From contig NZ_WJXZ01000014.1 in NCBI RefSeq assembly GCF_009668025.1, positions 62,001 to 126,000 on the forward strand: a stretch of 64,000 nucleotides of DNA. Direction: 5' to 3'. The notes under the pieces are model-generated. The model worked only from the letters and a program-made list of their open reading frames with translations. It made no database searches and was not told the origin of the DNA. This document shows, piece after piece, positions 1-9,183 of the stretch (its first letter is position 1; every line of letters begins with the position of its first letter). Both the position numbers and the translations under genes were made by a program. Source of the stretch: Larkinella terrae (GTDB lineage Bacteria > Bacteroidota > Bacteroidia > Cytophagales > Spirosomataceae).

Positions 1-1
1 G

Positions 2-829
2 CCGAACGTCGCCAAAGGCATTAAGGAAGTTCAGGACGGAATTATTGGTCGACCGTATTTCGCTAAGGGTTGGTACACTAACAACCGGGCGTCGATCGGC
101 ATTGGCAAGGAAGCGCCCGTACCATCATGGCTGAATTACGAGTTGTGGCAGGGACCCGCCCCGCGCCGACCCTTCAAAGACAACCTGCTGCACTACAACT
201 GGCACTGGTTCTGGCACTGGGGAACGGGCGAAGCGCTCAACAACGGCACCCACATGGTCGACCTGATGCGCTGGGGGCTGGGCGTCGAATTCCCGACACG
301 GGTTTCCTCCGCCGGGGGGCGTTACCGGTACAAAGACGATTGGGAAACGCCGGATACTCAGGTGATTACGCTGGAATTCGACAATAACACCAGCATTGCT
401 TGGGAAGGGCGAAGCTGCAACGGGCGTACTGTCGAAGACAATAGCGTGGGTGTGGTTTTTTACGGCGACACCGGTTCTGTGACCATCGAAAGTGGCAATA
501 CTTACAAAGTCTACGATCTGCAGAACAAACTGGTGAAAGAAGCCAAAAACGACTTTGTAGTCGACCCGCGCGACCGGATGAATCCGTCGCAGGCGCTGGA
601 TGCGATCCACATTCAGAATTTCTTCGACGCGATTCGCAAAGGCACGCCGTTGGTTGCCGACATCAAGGGTGGTCACCAGAGCACGCTGTTGTGTCAGTTG
701 GGTAACATCGCCCTCCGGACCGGCGAAACCCTGAACATCGACCCGAGCAACGGCCACATCAAGAATAAGGGCGTCATGAAAAAATACTGGAAACGGGAAT
801 ATCAATCCGGCTGGGAACCAACGGTTTAA
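2..829 (+). CDS. Gfo/Idh/MocA-family oxidoreductase, 5' end outside window
   Basis: This is the C-terminal 275 residues of an NAD(P)-dependent sugar or cyclitol dehydrogenase-like protein. The frame is open from base 2, so the Rossmann N-terminus lies upstream of the window. The visible part is the alpha/beta dimerisation and substrate domain, including the family stretch GEALNNGTHMVDLMRW (residues 'NGTHMVD' resemble the conserved catalytic His region) and W-rich sugar-site segments. Substrate cannot be told from sequence. The next gene, 51 bases on, is a FucP-like sugar transporter on the same strand, which suggests joint use of an imported sugar. Confidence 0.85.
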   Translation, partial: PNVAKGIKEVQDGIIGRPYFAKGWYTNNRASIGIGKEAPVPSWLNYELWQGPAPRRPFKDNLLHYNWHWFWHWGTGEALNNGTHMVDLMRWGLGVEFPTRVSSAGGRYRYKDDWETPDTQVITLEFDNNTSIAWEGRSCNGRTVEDNSVGVVFYGDTGSVTIESGNTYKVYDLQNKLVKEAKNDFVVDPRDRMNPSQALDAIHIQNFFDAIRKGTPLVADIKGGHQSTLLCQLGNIALRTGETLNIDPSNGHIKNKGVMKKYWKREYQSGWEPTV

Positions 830-880
830 TGATTCTTCTTTGCACTCAATTACTCATTCGCTCAATCACTCAATAAATTG

Positions 881-2203
881 ATGAAAGCAACACTGGCGGC
901 CGTCGATGTCAGCGCCTTAAGCAAGCGGGATACGCTCATTTCCATCCTGATCATCGGACTGTTATTCTTTATTTTTGGTTTTGTTACCTGGGTCAACGCC
1001 ATTCTGATTCCGTATTTCAAAATTGCCTGCGAACTCAGTAATTTCCAGTCGTACCTGGTCACGTTTGCGTTTTACATTTCGTATTTCGTGATGTCGGTGC
1101 CGTCGTCGTACCTGCTGAAACGCACCGGTTTTAAAAAAGGTATGATGGTTGGTTTCTGGATTATGGCGGTGGGTGCGTTCATTTTCGTGCCCGCAGCCCT
1201 GACCCGGACCTACGAAATTTTCCTGCTGGGTTTGTTCATGATCGGCGTCGGACTGGCGGTTTTGCAAACGGCGGCCAACCCGTTCATTACCATTCTGGGG
1301 CCACAGGAACGGGCCGCGCAGCGGATCAGCATCATGGGCATTTGCAACAAGGGCGCGGGCGTATTGGCCCCGATTCTGTTTGCCGCCGTGATTCTGCGGG
1401 CCACCGACACCGACCTGTTCGCCCAACTGCCGACCATGTCCGCCGTGGAGCGGAGTGCCGCACTGGACGCGCTGGTTCGGCGGGTGATCATGCCGTATTC
1501 GCTGATGGGCTGCGTGCTGATCGGGCTGGGGTTGATGGTGCGGTTTTCGCCCTTGCCGGAAATCAACACCGAGCAGGAAACCGCCGAAGTCGCAGCCGCC
1601 AATTCCGGGAAAACCTCGATTTTCCAGTTCCCGCACCTGATTCTGGGCGCAGTCGCCATTTTCCTGCACGTCGGCAGTCAGGTCATTGCCGTTGATACGG
1701 TGATTGGGTACGCCAACTCCATGGGAATCAGCCTGCTGGAAGCCAAGACGTTTCCGGCCTACACGCTGACGGCCACGATTTGCGGCTATATTCTGGGCAT
1801 TTCGCTGATCCCAAAAACCATCAGCCAGGTGACGGCTTTCCGGTTTTGTACGATTCTGGGGGCGGTTTTGACGCTGCTGATCATTTACACCAGCGGACCG
1901 ATCACGCTTCTGGGCCATTACGCCGACCGTTCAATCTGGTTTGTCGTGTTGCTGGGTCTGGCGAATTCGCTGGTCTGGGCGGGCATCTGGCCGCTGGCGC
2001 TCGACGGTCTGGGCCGGTTCACGAAACTTGGCGCGGCCATCCTGATCATGGGGCTTTCCGGCAACGCGATCCTCCCGCTTTTCTACGGCCACTACGCCGA
2101 TGCCTATGGTGTCAAAACCGCCTATTGGGTGTTGTTTCCGTGTTATGTGTATCTAATGTTTTATGCGTTTTGGGGGCATAAGGTGAGACGGTGGGTAGGG
2201 TGA
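881..2203 (+). CDS. MFS sugar transporter, FucP/GluP type
   Basis: This is a 440-residue inner-membrane proton-sugar symporter of the fucose/glucose/galactose permease group. About twelve hydrophobic segments are visible, and the sequence LQTAANPFITILG followed by RISIMGICNK is characteristic of the FucP/GluP branch. I chose the ATG at 881; a TTG lies just before it at 878. It probably works with the upstream oxidoreductase. N-acetylglucosamine import (NagP-like) is an alternative given the nag genes 9 kb away, but the sequence does not settle this. Confidence 0.85.
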   Translation: MKATLAAVDVSALSKRDTLISILIIGLLFFIFGFVTWVNAILIPYFKIACELSNFQSYLVTFAFYISYFVMSVPSSYLLKRTGFKKGMMVGFWIMAVGAFIFVPAALTRTYEIFLLGLFMIGVGLAVLQTAANPFITILGPQERAAQRISIMGICNKGAGVLAPILFAAVILRATDTDLFAQLPTMSAVERSAALDALVRRVIMPYSLMGCVLIGLGLMVRFSPLPEINTEQETAEVAAANSGKTSIFQFPHLILGAVAIFLHVGSQVIAVDTVIGYANSMGISLLEAKTFPAYTLTATICGYILGISLIPKTISQVTAFRFCTILGAVLTLLIIYTSGPITLLGHYADRSIWFVVLLGLANSLVWAGIWPLALDGLGRFTKLGAAILIMGLSGNAILPLFYGHYADAYGVKTAYWVLFPCYVYLMFYAFWGHKVRRWVG

Positions 2204-2215
2204 AGTTCATCAATT

Positions 2216-2251
2216 AAATTACATCCGGCTCTAGTAAACCGGATGTAATTT
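2216..2251 (+). terminator. Hairpin downstream of the sugar transporter
   Basis: A perfect 13-bp inverted repeat (AAATTACATCCGG at 2216-2228 with its complement at 2239-2251, loop 10) begins 13 bases after the transporter stop. The T-tract is short, so termination strength is uncertain. Confidence 0.55.
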
Positions 2252-2292
2252 GATAGCCTAAATCTTGAAAATCAGCACCCTGGGCGATAGCC

Positions 2293-2323
2293 TTTGCTTT
2301 TTTGCACCCTATTTGTATCTTCC
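2293..2323 (+). promoter_or_regulatory. Putative Bacteroidota-type promoter for the nucleotidyltransferase pair
   Basis: TTTG at 2293-2296 is followed after 19 bases by TATCTTCC at 2316-2323. This fits the spacing of the -33 TTG / -7 TAnnTTTG promoter, with two mismatches in the -7 box. It lies about 35 bases before the ATG at 2357. Confidence 0.4.
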
Positions 2324-2356
2324 TGTGTTATTATAGCAATACAAGTCATTGGAATC

Positions 2357-2557
2357 ATGAATGAGCTAACCAAATATGATAGCATTCAGGAGTTGAAAGC
2401 CACCGCAAAGCCTATCGACCTGACTTCTGCCAAAGCGAAGGAGCGTCATGATCGGTTTGAACGCTTTATTAACTCTTTGAAAGGGAGCGATGTCAAGGAT
2501 GTGTCGCCGTTACGGAACAAAACGTCTGTAAATAAGGATACTGCCTATGGCCTATGA
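2357..2557 (+). CDS. Small protein paired with a nucleotidyltransferase, possible antitoxin
   Basis: This encodes 66 residues, charged and probably helical, with no family I recognise. I chose the ATG at 2357; an open frame extends upstream to 2294, but that would add an unlikely hydrophobic leader placed on the promoter. Its end overlaps the start of the nucleotidyltransferase gene by 11 bases, so the two are probably translationally coupled. Base composition is clearly A+T richer than the neighbours, as in the next gene. The antitoxin role is inferred only from size, order and overlap. Confidence 0.55.
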   Translation: MNELTKYDSIQELKATAKPIDLTSAKAKERHDRFERFINSLKGSDVKDVSPLRNKTSVNKDTAYGL

Positions 2558-3047
2558 CGATTCTGATCACAATATATTCGAGATATTTAAGCGGAATAAG
2601 GTTGAATATATGGTTGTTGGGGGCTTTGCAGTGTCGTATTATGGAGATTACAGGAAATCAGTAAATCAGGAAGGAAAAATTGTTGACAAACCAGATTTAG
2701 ATTTCTGGTATAATCCAAGCTATGTGAACTATTACCGGTTGCTTGATGCTTTACAGGAGTTGGGTAGAGACGTAGCGAAATATAAAGAAGAAGCCTCCCC
2801 CGATCCCAAACGATCCGTTTTCAAATACGAATTTGACGATTACACACTTGATATCCTGCCAGGCATCAAAGCGCCACTAAAATTCTCGGAAGCTTATGCC
2901 AGAAGAAAAGTTATTGAAAGCAACGGAATTGAAATTTCATTTATCAGCTTTGACGATTTAATCAAGGATAAGCAAGCACTGGGAAGGCAAAAGGATTTTG
3001 ATGATATCGAGAATTTGAGGAAGAATAACCCGTCCAAAACTTCCTAG
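2547..3047 (+). CDS. Nucleotidyltransferase-fold protein, possible toxin of a TA pair
   Basis: This 166-residue protein has the pol-beta/MNT nucleotidyltransferase signature: VVGGFAVSYYG near residue 24, the metal-binding pair in KPDLDFW, and a third acidic residue in YTLDILPG. The C-terminal DLIKDKQALGRQKDFDD segment matches the tail seen in AbiEii-like or DUF6036-like proteins. Such proteins transfer nucleotides to RNA or protein and often sit in toxin-antitoxin or abortive-infection pairs. It overlaps the small gene before it. Low G+C and absence of the AAAACCG heptamer that is frequent elsewhere suggest recent acquisition. Confidence 0.7.
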   Translation: MAYDDSDHNIFEIFKRNKVEYMVVGGFAVSYYGDYRKSVNQEGKIVDKPDLDFWYNPSYVNYYRLLDALQELGRDVAKYKEEASPDPKRSVFKYEFDDYTLDILPGIKAPLKFSEAYARRKVIESNGIEISFISFDDLIKDKQALGRQKDFDDIENLRKNNPSKTS

Positions 3048-3163
3048 GAAGAATTCAGCACAACTGTGAATCAACTGGTTGCAAGCTTACTTCAATTTTT
3101 TGAGAAGGCGCATAGTAGCGGGATACAAACAGCATTCCAACCGGGCCGCTCCGGCCCACTTTT

Positions 3164-3196
3164 CAATTATTCCCGTTGCGCGAAGGGATAATTGGC
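3164..3196. other. Imperfect hairpin upstream of the SMP-30 gene
   Basis: CAATTATTCCC and GGGATAATTGG form an imperfect inverted repeat with a GC-rich loop, about 85 bases before the ATG at 3279. It could be a leader structure or an operator; nothing else identifies it. Confidence 0.25.
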
Positions 3197-3278
3197 GGAA
3201 ATTATATACATTGGCCGCCGTCATTGCAGGTCAGTTCTGGCCGCCTTTTACTCACTTCCAATTCTAACCTTGCCAACC

Positions 3279-4127
3279 ATGAGAAAAGTATTTTTCGTTG
3301 CATTCGTTGCGCTTTTATTCCGGGGGATGCCGGACGCCGTAGCGCAAACCGCCGATTTGAAACCGGTTTGGGAAACCGATACGACCATCCGGACGCCCGA
3401 AAGCGTTTTGTTCGATCCAAACCAAAATGTGCTGTACGTTGCGTGCATCAACGGCGGGCCGTCGCTGGATAACAAAGGCAGTTTCATTGCCAAACTGGGT
3501 CTGGACGGAAAGGTCATTAAGCTGAAATTTGCCGAAAACCTCAATTCAACCAAAGGAATGGGCATTTTGGGCGATAAACTGTACGTAACCGAAATGAATC
3601 AGGTCGCGGAAATTGCGTTGTCGTCGGGTAAAATCCTCAACCGCTACCCCATCGCAGGTGCCAAATTCCTCAACGATATTGCGGTGGATACAAAAAAGAA
3701 AATCGTCTACATTACGGATTCGGGCAATGGCCAGGTGTGGGCGTTAGCGCAGGGAAAAACCAGCGAAGTCCTCTCCGGCGCTCCGCTCAAAGGCACCAAC
3801 GGGCTGTTGGTTGAAAACGATCAGGTCCTGATCGGCAACGGCGACGGTACGCTCTACACGATGAATCCGGCGACGAAGCAACTGAACACCGTTGCCAAGG
3901 TGTCGGGCGGGATTGACGGTATCGTGGCCCTGGGCAACAAGCAATACATCGTTACGGAATGGGGTGGTAAAATCTGGCACGTCAAGGCCGACGGAACCAC
4001 GGAACTTAAACTGGATACAACGAAAGAGAAGATCAATACGGCCGATGTCGGGTATAATCCAAAAACCAAAATGCTGTTTGTTCCCACCTTTTTCCATAAT
4101 ACGGTAAAAGCGTATTCCCTCAACTAA
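3279..4127 (+). CDS. Secreted SMP-30/gluconolactonase-like beta-propeller protein
   Basis: This 282-residue protein has a signal peptide (MRKVFFVAFVALLF, cleavage after VAQ near residue 23) followed by a repeated propeller pattern with NDIAVD, GLLVENDQVLIGN and VALGNKQYIVTEW blades. The fold is that of the SMP-30/LRE lactonase or NHL-like group, which hydrolyse sugar lactones or bind ligands in the periplasm. I chose the ATG at 3279 because it starts the signal peptide; the open frame continues upstream but codes for unlikely residues. It appears monocistronic, closed by a strong terminator. Substrate is unknown. Confidence 0.75.
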   Translation: MRKVFFVAFVALLFRGMPDAVAQTADLKPVWETDTTIRTPESVLFDPNQNVLYVACINGGPSLDNKGSFIAKLGLDGKVIKLKFAENLNSTKGMGILGDKLYVTEMNQVAEIALSSGKILNRYPIAGAKFLNDIAVDTKKKIVYITDSGNGQVWALAQGKTSEVLSGAPLKGTNGLLVENDQVLIGNGDGTLYTMNPATKQLNTVAKVSGGIDGIVALGNKQYIVTEWGGKIWHVKADGTTELKLDTTKEKINTADVGYNPKTKMLFVPTFFHNTVKAYSLN

Positions 4128-4145
4128 ACCGGTTTTTACAAGGAA

Positions 4146-4177
4146 AGAGGTCGGTGTAAGCACCGACCTCTTTTTTT
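4146..4177 (+). terminator. Rho-independent terminator after the SMP-30 gene
   Basis: An 11-bp perfect stem (AGAGGTCGGTG, loop TAAG, then its complement) is followed by a run of seven T, 18 bases after the stop codon. Confidence 0.9.
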
Positions 4178-4346
4178 CTGCTTCTGCCAGGTGTTCAGAA
4201 ACCCTCGCAAATCCGGGCGGTTTTTATGAAAGAGGCTGGCGATGAGTAGTATATCTCCGAATTGATAGCTATATTCCAGCCTGACTTCAACGGATCGACA
4301 TTCTCCGCAGTCAGAACCGTTTGACTACTTTTCGTTTGGCCCACCA

Positions 4347-6443
4347 ATGGTTTTGCGCTGCTTTCTGGGGATAATCGGGCTGTTGAAAAACAGCTTAAAG
4401 AACGGTCTGTTTCCCGTTCTTTTGGGAATCACTCTGCCGCTTCAGGCTCAGAAAATCGATTCATTACAAAACCAGTTGCAAACGGCAAAACCGGATACGC
4501 ACCGGGTGAGCATGTTGCACGATCTAAGCTATGCGTATTGGCTCGGCGGTGACGATTCGCTGGCGATTCGGTACGGCACGCAGTCGGTAAATCTGGCCAA
4601 AAAGCTGGGGTTTTTGCCGGGAGAAGGCAAAGCCCGGCTGCACCTGACCCGCATCGAAGCCGATCGGATGATCGATCTGACCGGCGCTTTTGCCCAACTG
4701 GATACGGTTTTGCGGATCGCGGCAAAGCTGAAAGACCGGCACATGGAGGCCGAGACGTATATTCGGAAGGCGCAGCTGCTGGAAACCAACCTGGCGCGGC
4801 AACCGGAGATCATGCCCCTTTATGACCAGGCCAAAGCTATTTTTGTGAACCTGGGCGATAAGTCGTGGCAGGGGACGGTTTTCAACGAAAAAGCCCGGTT
4901 TTTTACCCGCAGCGGGGACTTCAGCAAAGCCGTTGAATTTCTGCTGAAAGCCCGGCAGCTTCAGGAAGAAGTGAACGACCTGCGGGCTCTGCGATCGACG
5001 CTGCCCAATCTGGGTGTGGCTTATTCCGCCCTGGGTTTGTACAGGGAAGCACTCCGGGCGTTCGACGACGCCGAAATCGTGGCTAAAAAACGGAATGATA
5101 AAGTCCTGACGGCTTTTTTGCTGAATCAGCGGGCGGAAATTTTTGAAAAACAAGGGAATTACGCAGCCGCGCTGAAAACCTTGACCCAAGCGGCCGATAT
5201 TCATAAAACCACCCGTACGGCCTACTGGTTACCCAAAACCTATTCCCGAATGGGGAGGGTGTACATCCAGCTGAAAGATTACGGTAATGCGCTGAAATAT
5301 ACCCAATTGGGTGACAAGCTTTTTCAGGATGTGGTCGATTCTGACAACTTTCTGGATCACGTGGTCCAGCTCAATTATGCTAAAATTGCGCTGGCCAGAA
5401 AGCAATACCGCCGGGTGATCGACTACGCGTCCAAAGGCGTGGAATGGGCCGAAGAGTCGGACCCGCCGTTGCTGCCGGAAGCCGCGGAATACCACCGACT
5501 CCTGGCCGAATCCTACGAAATGACTGGTCAGATTGATCAGGCCTACGTTCATTATAAAAAATTCAAAGCCGAATCGGATTCACTCCTCAATAAGGAATCG
5601 CTGCAAAAAGCCACGGCGGCTACCCTGAATTACGAATTCGACAAGCAACAGCAGCAGCAAAAACTAAGCATTCAGAAGCTGGAAAACGAAAACCTCGCCC
5701 AAACCCGCAACCTCCTCGGGGCGTTGCTGCTGCTGGGAGCGGGCATACTCAGTTTTGTGTTCTGGAATAACCGCCGGCTTCGCACCAGAAACGAAGAACT
5801 GGCCCGCAAAAACGCCGAGATCGAAGCCGCTTTATACCGCGGCCAGACGATGGAGCGGAAGCGGGTGGCGAGCGAATTGCACGATAACGTTGCGACCCGC
5901 GTCTCGGCCCTGAAATGGCGATACGAAGCCTTCGATACCTCGCAGTTCGACGCCGATCAGCAGACCGAACACGCCCGCTTGCTCGAACATATCGGGGAGA
6001 TTTACGACGATATCCGCTCGGTTTCGCACAATCTGATGCCCGACGTGCTGGAAAAATCGGGTCTTCAGGCCGCGCTGATCAAGATGGCGGACACGCTGAA
6101 CGTCCAGAACCGCACCCGGTTTCAGCTCGAGCTGGAGCAATCGGGCGCTGATGTGCGGGGAAAAACCGCTTACGAACTTTACGCCATTACGCTGGAACTG
6201 GTCAACAACATTCTCAAACACGCCAAGGCTCGCCAGGCCAACATTGCGCTGGTCCGGCAGGACGGTTTTCTGACGCTTGTTGTTCAGGACGACGGGCAGG
6301 GGTTCCGTCAGGCCGGGCGATCCAACGGCATCGGCCTGCAGAACATTCAATCCCGGCTGGATCGCCTGGGCGGTTCCTGTCAGATTTCGAACCGCGAACA
6401 GAGTGGGACGCTCGTTCAGGTGCGGGTTCCGATTGCTGGATAG
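4347..6443 (+). CDS. TPR-containing sensor histidine kinase, HisKA_3 (NarX/DegS) type
   Basis: This 698-residue protein has a signal peptide, then tetratricopeptide repeats over about residues 40-420, a coiled linker, one membrane segment near 450-470 (LLGALLLLGAGILSFVFW), a HisKA_3 dimerisation helix with the phospho-acceptor in ERKRVASELHDN (His about residue 512), and a C-terminal HATPase (NNILKHA, DDGQGF, GIGLQNIQ). It should sense a periplasmic cue through the TPR domain and phosphorylate a NarL/LuxR-type regulator. No such regulator is adjacent. The nearest receiver domains are in the hybrid protein encoded at 7071-9023 on the other strand. Confidence 0.85.
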   Translation: MVLRCFLGIIGLLKNSLKNGLFPVLLGITLPLQAQKIDSLQNQLQTAKPDTHRVSMLHDLSYAYWLGGDDSLAIRYGTQSVNLAKKLGFLPGEGKARLHLTRIEADRMIDLTGAFAQLDTVLRIAAKLKDRHMEAETYIRKAQLLETNLARQPEIMPLYDQAKAIFVNLGDKSWQGTVFNEKARFFTRSGDFSKAVEFLLKARQLQEEVNDLRALRSTLPNLGVAYSALGLYREALRAFDDAEIVAKKRNDKVLTAFLLNQRAEIFEKQGNYAAALKTLTQAADIHKTTRTAYWLPKTYSRMGRVYIQLKDYGNALKYTQLGDKLFQDVVDSDNFLDHVVQLNYAKIALARKQYRRVIDYASKGVEWAEESDPPLLPEAAEYHRLLAESYEMTGQIDQAYVHYKKFKAESDSLLNKESLQKATAATLNYEFDKQQQQQKLSIQKLENENLAQTRNLLGALLLLGAGILSFVFWNNRRLRTRNEELARKNAEIEAALYRGQTMERKRVASELHDNVATRVSALKWRYEAFDTSQFDADQQTEHARLLEHIGEIYDDIRSVSHNLMPDVLEKSGLQAALIKMADTLNVQNRTRFQLELEQSGADVRGKTAYELYAITLELVNNILKHAKARQANIALVRQDGFLTLVVQDDGQGFRQAGRSNGIGLQNIQSRLDRLGGSCQISNREQSGTLVQVRVPIAG

Positions 6444-6467
6444 GCCTTATTCCCAGTCAGTTGCCAC

Positions 6468-7049
6468 TTAATGCGGACTCCGGATTTTATCAAAATACGG
6501 ATCCAGGGATTCCAGGTCACATTCCGAGGTGATGGCCAGAAACGACTGACTGGCGATGGTCAGCCGGGAAGCCTGCTCCGCCCGGCAACGGGCATTGTAA
6601 CCCCGGGCGTGAACCGCCAGCGCCAGAATTCCGTCGTTTTCCCAGTTTTCGCTCGTTAGAGTCATTCGTTTATCGCGCCCTTCGTCGCAGAGGGACAGGA
6701 GTTGGGGCGGCCCGATTTTTCCTTTGCCGTGTTCGCGGCTGAATGCTTTTTCCAGTAAATCATCGTAGGTGCAGGTAATTCGAGCCAGGCGGTTTTCGTA
6801 AAAAACCAGAAATAGACCGGTAATCGAAACGCCCTGAATCTCAACGGAATCGGCTTTGAACAGGCGAATGTCGGTACAAACCAACGCGAGCGTCCCTTTC
6901 ACAACGGGCGGTTCTTCCTCCCGAAAACCGGCGGAGGGCAACGAATCAGGCGTTGTTATCCCAATTCTGAACATCCCCAAACCGGTTACGTTCGACTGCG
7001 CGAAGAGGACACCGGTTTGGAGGAAAAGGAGCAGAATCAGGGATTTCAT
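6468..7049 (-). CDS. Secreted protein of unknown function
   Basis: This 193-residue protein has a clear signal peptide (MKSLILLLFLQTGVLFAQ). The mature part contains four Cys (in VCTDI, TCTYD, LCDEG, CRAEQ and SECDLE there are five in all) and no motif I recognise. It is convergent with the TPR kinase gene, ending 25 bases from it, and lies 21 bases downstream of the hybrid regulator gene on the same strand, so it may share that transcript. Function unknown. Confidence 0.6.
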   Translation of the reverse strand: MKSLILLLFLQTGVLFAQSNVTGLGMFRIGITTPDSLPSAGFREEEPPVVKGTLALVCTDIRLFKADSVEIQGVSITGLFLVFYENRLARITCTYDDLLEKAFSREHGKGKIGPPQLLSLCDEGRDKRMTLTSENWENDGILALAVHARGYNARCRAEQASRLTIASQSFLAITSECDLESLDPYFDKIRSPH

Positions 7050-7070
7050 GGCGGTTTTACGCTTTCCGGG

Positions 7071-9023
7071 TTACCGCTTGATAAAGGCGGTGGGCGTTTG
7101 CTGGTAAAACTCCCGGAACACTTTGGTAAAGTAGGAAGGCGTCTCAAAACCCACCAGATAGGCGGTTTCGGCAGCGCTGTGTCCCGACCGCAGCAGGTCG
7201 ATGGCTTTGCGGAGCCGGTATTGCCGGATCAGTTCAACCGGGGAGAGCTGAGTCAGGTTGTGTACTTTCAGATACAGCGCTTTTCGGCTCATGGCCAGTT
7301 CATCGGCCAGCCATTCGACGTTGAGGGTCGAGTCGTCGAGGTGTTGCTCGATGAGCGTGTACAGCTTCCGCAGAAACTGATCGCCCACCGTCAGCAGCGG
7401 AGGGGCGCTGTCGGGTTGGGCGAGTTGCTGGCGGTAATGATCGCGCAGGCGCTCCTGGCGACTCAGCAGGTTACGCAGCCGCAACTGAAGTTCACCGAGG
7501 TGAAAGGGTTTGGTCAGGTAATCGTCGGCCCCGAGCGAGAGCGCTTTCAGCCGGGAAGACTCTTCACCACTGGCCGACAGCAAAACCACCGCAATGTGGT
7601 CGGTCACCGGATCGGCTTTCAACCGTTCCGTTAAGGCATAACCGTTGAGACGGGGCATCATCAGGTCGGTAATGATAATGGACGGCAGTTCTTCTTTCGC
7701 CAGAATCCAGCCGTCGTGGCCGTTGGCAGCCGACCGAACCCGGTAATTCGTGCTAAGTTCCGCCACCATAAACTCCCGCAGTTCGGCGTTGTCTTCCACC
7801 ACCACAACCAGCGGATGCGACTCCTGCTCGTCGGCTACCGCAAAAGACGATCCGGGCAGGGCCGGGGTATCGACTACCACGGACGGACCGGTGACCGAGG
7901 CCGCCGAATCCGGGCTGCTGGTGCGCTGGAAAGGCAGTTCGAGAGTAAAAACCGTACCTGACTCCCGCCCTTTGCCCTCAATCTGGCTCTGAACGTCCAC
8001 TGTACCGCCGAGCCGCCAGGTCAGTTCGCGCACCAGCGCCAGGCTGATTCCCGTGCTGTCGTTGGCGCGAATCCGTTGATTATCACCTTCGTAAAACCGG
8101 TCGAACACATGCGGGAGCTTGTGGGCCGTAATGCCAATGCCCGTATCGCGTACCGTTAACCGGGCACCCGCAGCAGTCTGGTGCAGGGAAACGGAAATGC
8201 CGCCGGTATGGGTAAACCGGATGGCGTTACTCAGCAGGGTGGAAAGAATCATTTCCCACTTGTCGGCATCGAAGCGGTAATTGCCGGAAGGCAAATCCGT
8301 CTGGTACGTCAGCGTCAGATTCTTGCTGTCGGTTGACGGGCGAAAGAGCTCGACCAGTTGTTCCACAAAACCGGGTAAATCGCCGACCTGATCGACCAGC
8401 TCCGTCTCCCGGTTTTCGAGCTGGTTGATGGCGATCAACTGGTTGATGAGTCGCAGCAACTGACGGGCATTGCGCCGGACGGTAGTCAGCGGCTGCGTCG
8501 CCGGGACATCGGCGGTTTCCATCAGCTTGTCCACGGTCGCTACAATCAGCGACAGGGGTGACCGTAGCTCGTGGGTAATGTTGTTAAAAAAGCGCGTTTT
8601 GACCACATCGACGGCCTTCAGCTCCTGGGTTTCGCGCAACTGCCGAACGTACTGGCGGGTTTTCTCAATCGTCGCTTCGAGGTCCTGAAAATCAATGGGT
8701 TTGGTGATGAAATCAAAAGCGCCCCGGTTCATGGCGGTTCGGATGTTCGCGACATCGCCGTACGCGGTCAGTACGATGGTGCGCGCAACCGGGTTGATTC
8801 GGGGGAGGTGTTCCAGCAGCGTCAGGCCATCCATGCCGGGCATGTTGATGTCGGTCAGCAGCAGGTCGATGTCGGGTTGTTCTTCCAGTATCCGCAGGGC
8901 CTGCTGACCATCGCGGGCAAAAACGAATTCGTAGGTGCCGTTCTGAATGGATTGGCGAAACCGCTGCCGGAAGAGTGTTTCCTGGTCGGTTTCGTCATCC
9001 ACCAATAGTATTTTGGTCTTCAT
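7071..9023 (-). CDS. Soluble hybrid two-component protein, REC-HisKA-HATPase-REC-AraC
   Basis: This 650-residue protein begins with a receiver domain (phospho-acceptor Asp58 in LLTDINMPGMDG, conserved Lys in FITKPID). It is followed by a HisKA helix (His151 in NITHELRSPL), an HATPase (DTGIGI near 294), a second receiver (Asp453 in IITDLMMPRLNG, Lys in LTKPF) and a C-terminal AraC-type helix-turn-helix pair over about residues 550-650. There is no signal peptide, membrane segment or periplasmic sensor, unlike classic Bacteroides hybrid systems, so the input is probably phosphate delivered to the first receiver. The TPR kinase next door is a candidate donor, though its class normally pairs with NarL-type partners. 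Confidence 0.88.
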   Translation of the reverse strand: MKTKILLVDDETDQETLFRQRFRQSIQNGTYEFVFARDGQQALRILEEQPDIDLLLTDINMPGMDGLTLLEHLPRINPVARTIVLTAYGDVANIRTAMNRGAFDFITKPIDFQDLEATIEKTRQYVRQLRETQELKAVDVVKTRFFNNITHELRSPLSLIVATVDKLMETADVPATQPLTTVRRNARQLLRLINQLIAINQLENRETELVDQVGDLPGFVEQLVELFRPSTDSKNLTLTYQTDLPSGNYRFDADKWEMILSTLLSNAIRFTHTGGISVSLHQTAAGARLTVRDTGIGITAHKLPHVFDRFYEGDNQRIRANDSTGISLALVRELTWRLGGTVDVQSQIEGKGRESGTVFTLELPFQRTSSPDSAASVTGPSVVVDTPALPGSSFAVADEQESHPLVVVVEDNAELREFMVAELSTNYRVRSAANGHDGWILAKEELPSIIITDLMMPRLNGYALTERLKADPVTDHIAVVLLSASGEESSRLKALSLGADDYLTKPFHLGELQLRLRNLLSRQERLRDHYRQQLAQPDSAPPLLTVGDQFLRKLYTLIEQHLDDSTLNVEWLADELAMSRKALYLKVHNLTQLSPVELIRQYRLRKAIDLLRSGHSAAETAYLVGFETPSYFTKVFREFYQQTPTAFIKR

Positions 9024-9114
9024 GGAGTTCTGTCAGGGAATTCGCCGGGCATCGGCAAGCCCTAAAGATACGAAAGGAAAGCCGTTCCGAACGGGTGCAT
9101 CAATCGCCAGAAAG

Positions 9115-9143
9115 CAAAAAACCGGTTTATTCAAACCGGTTTT
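9115..9143 (-). terminator. Terminator of the first small secreted-protein gene
   Basis: Reading the minus strand, an AAACCGGTTT-type inverted repeat (stem near 9116-9143) ends in a T-run, 41 bases past the stop of the gene at 9184-9579. Confidence 0.65.
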
Positions 9144-9183
9144 CGAGGGTGGATATAGTAGAGAGTTGTTACTGTTCGGTCGG

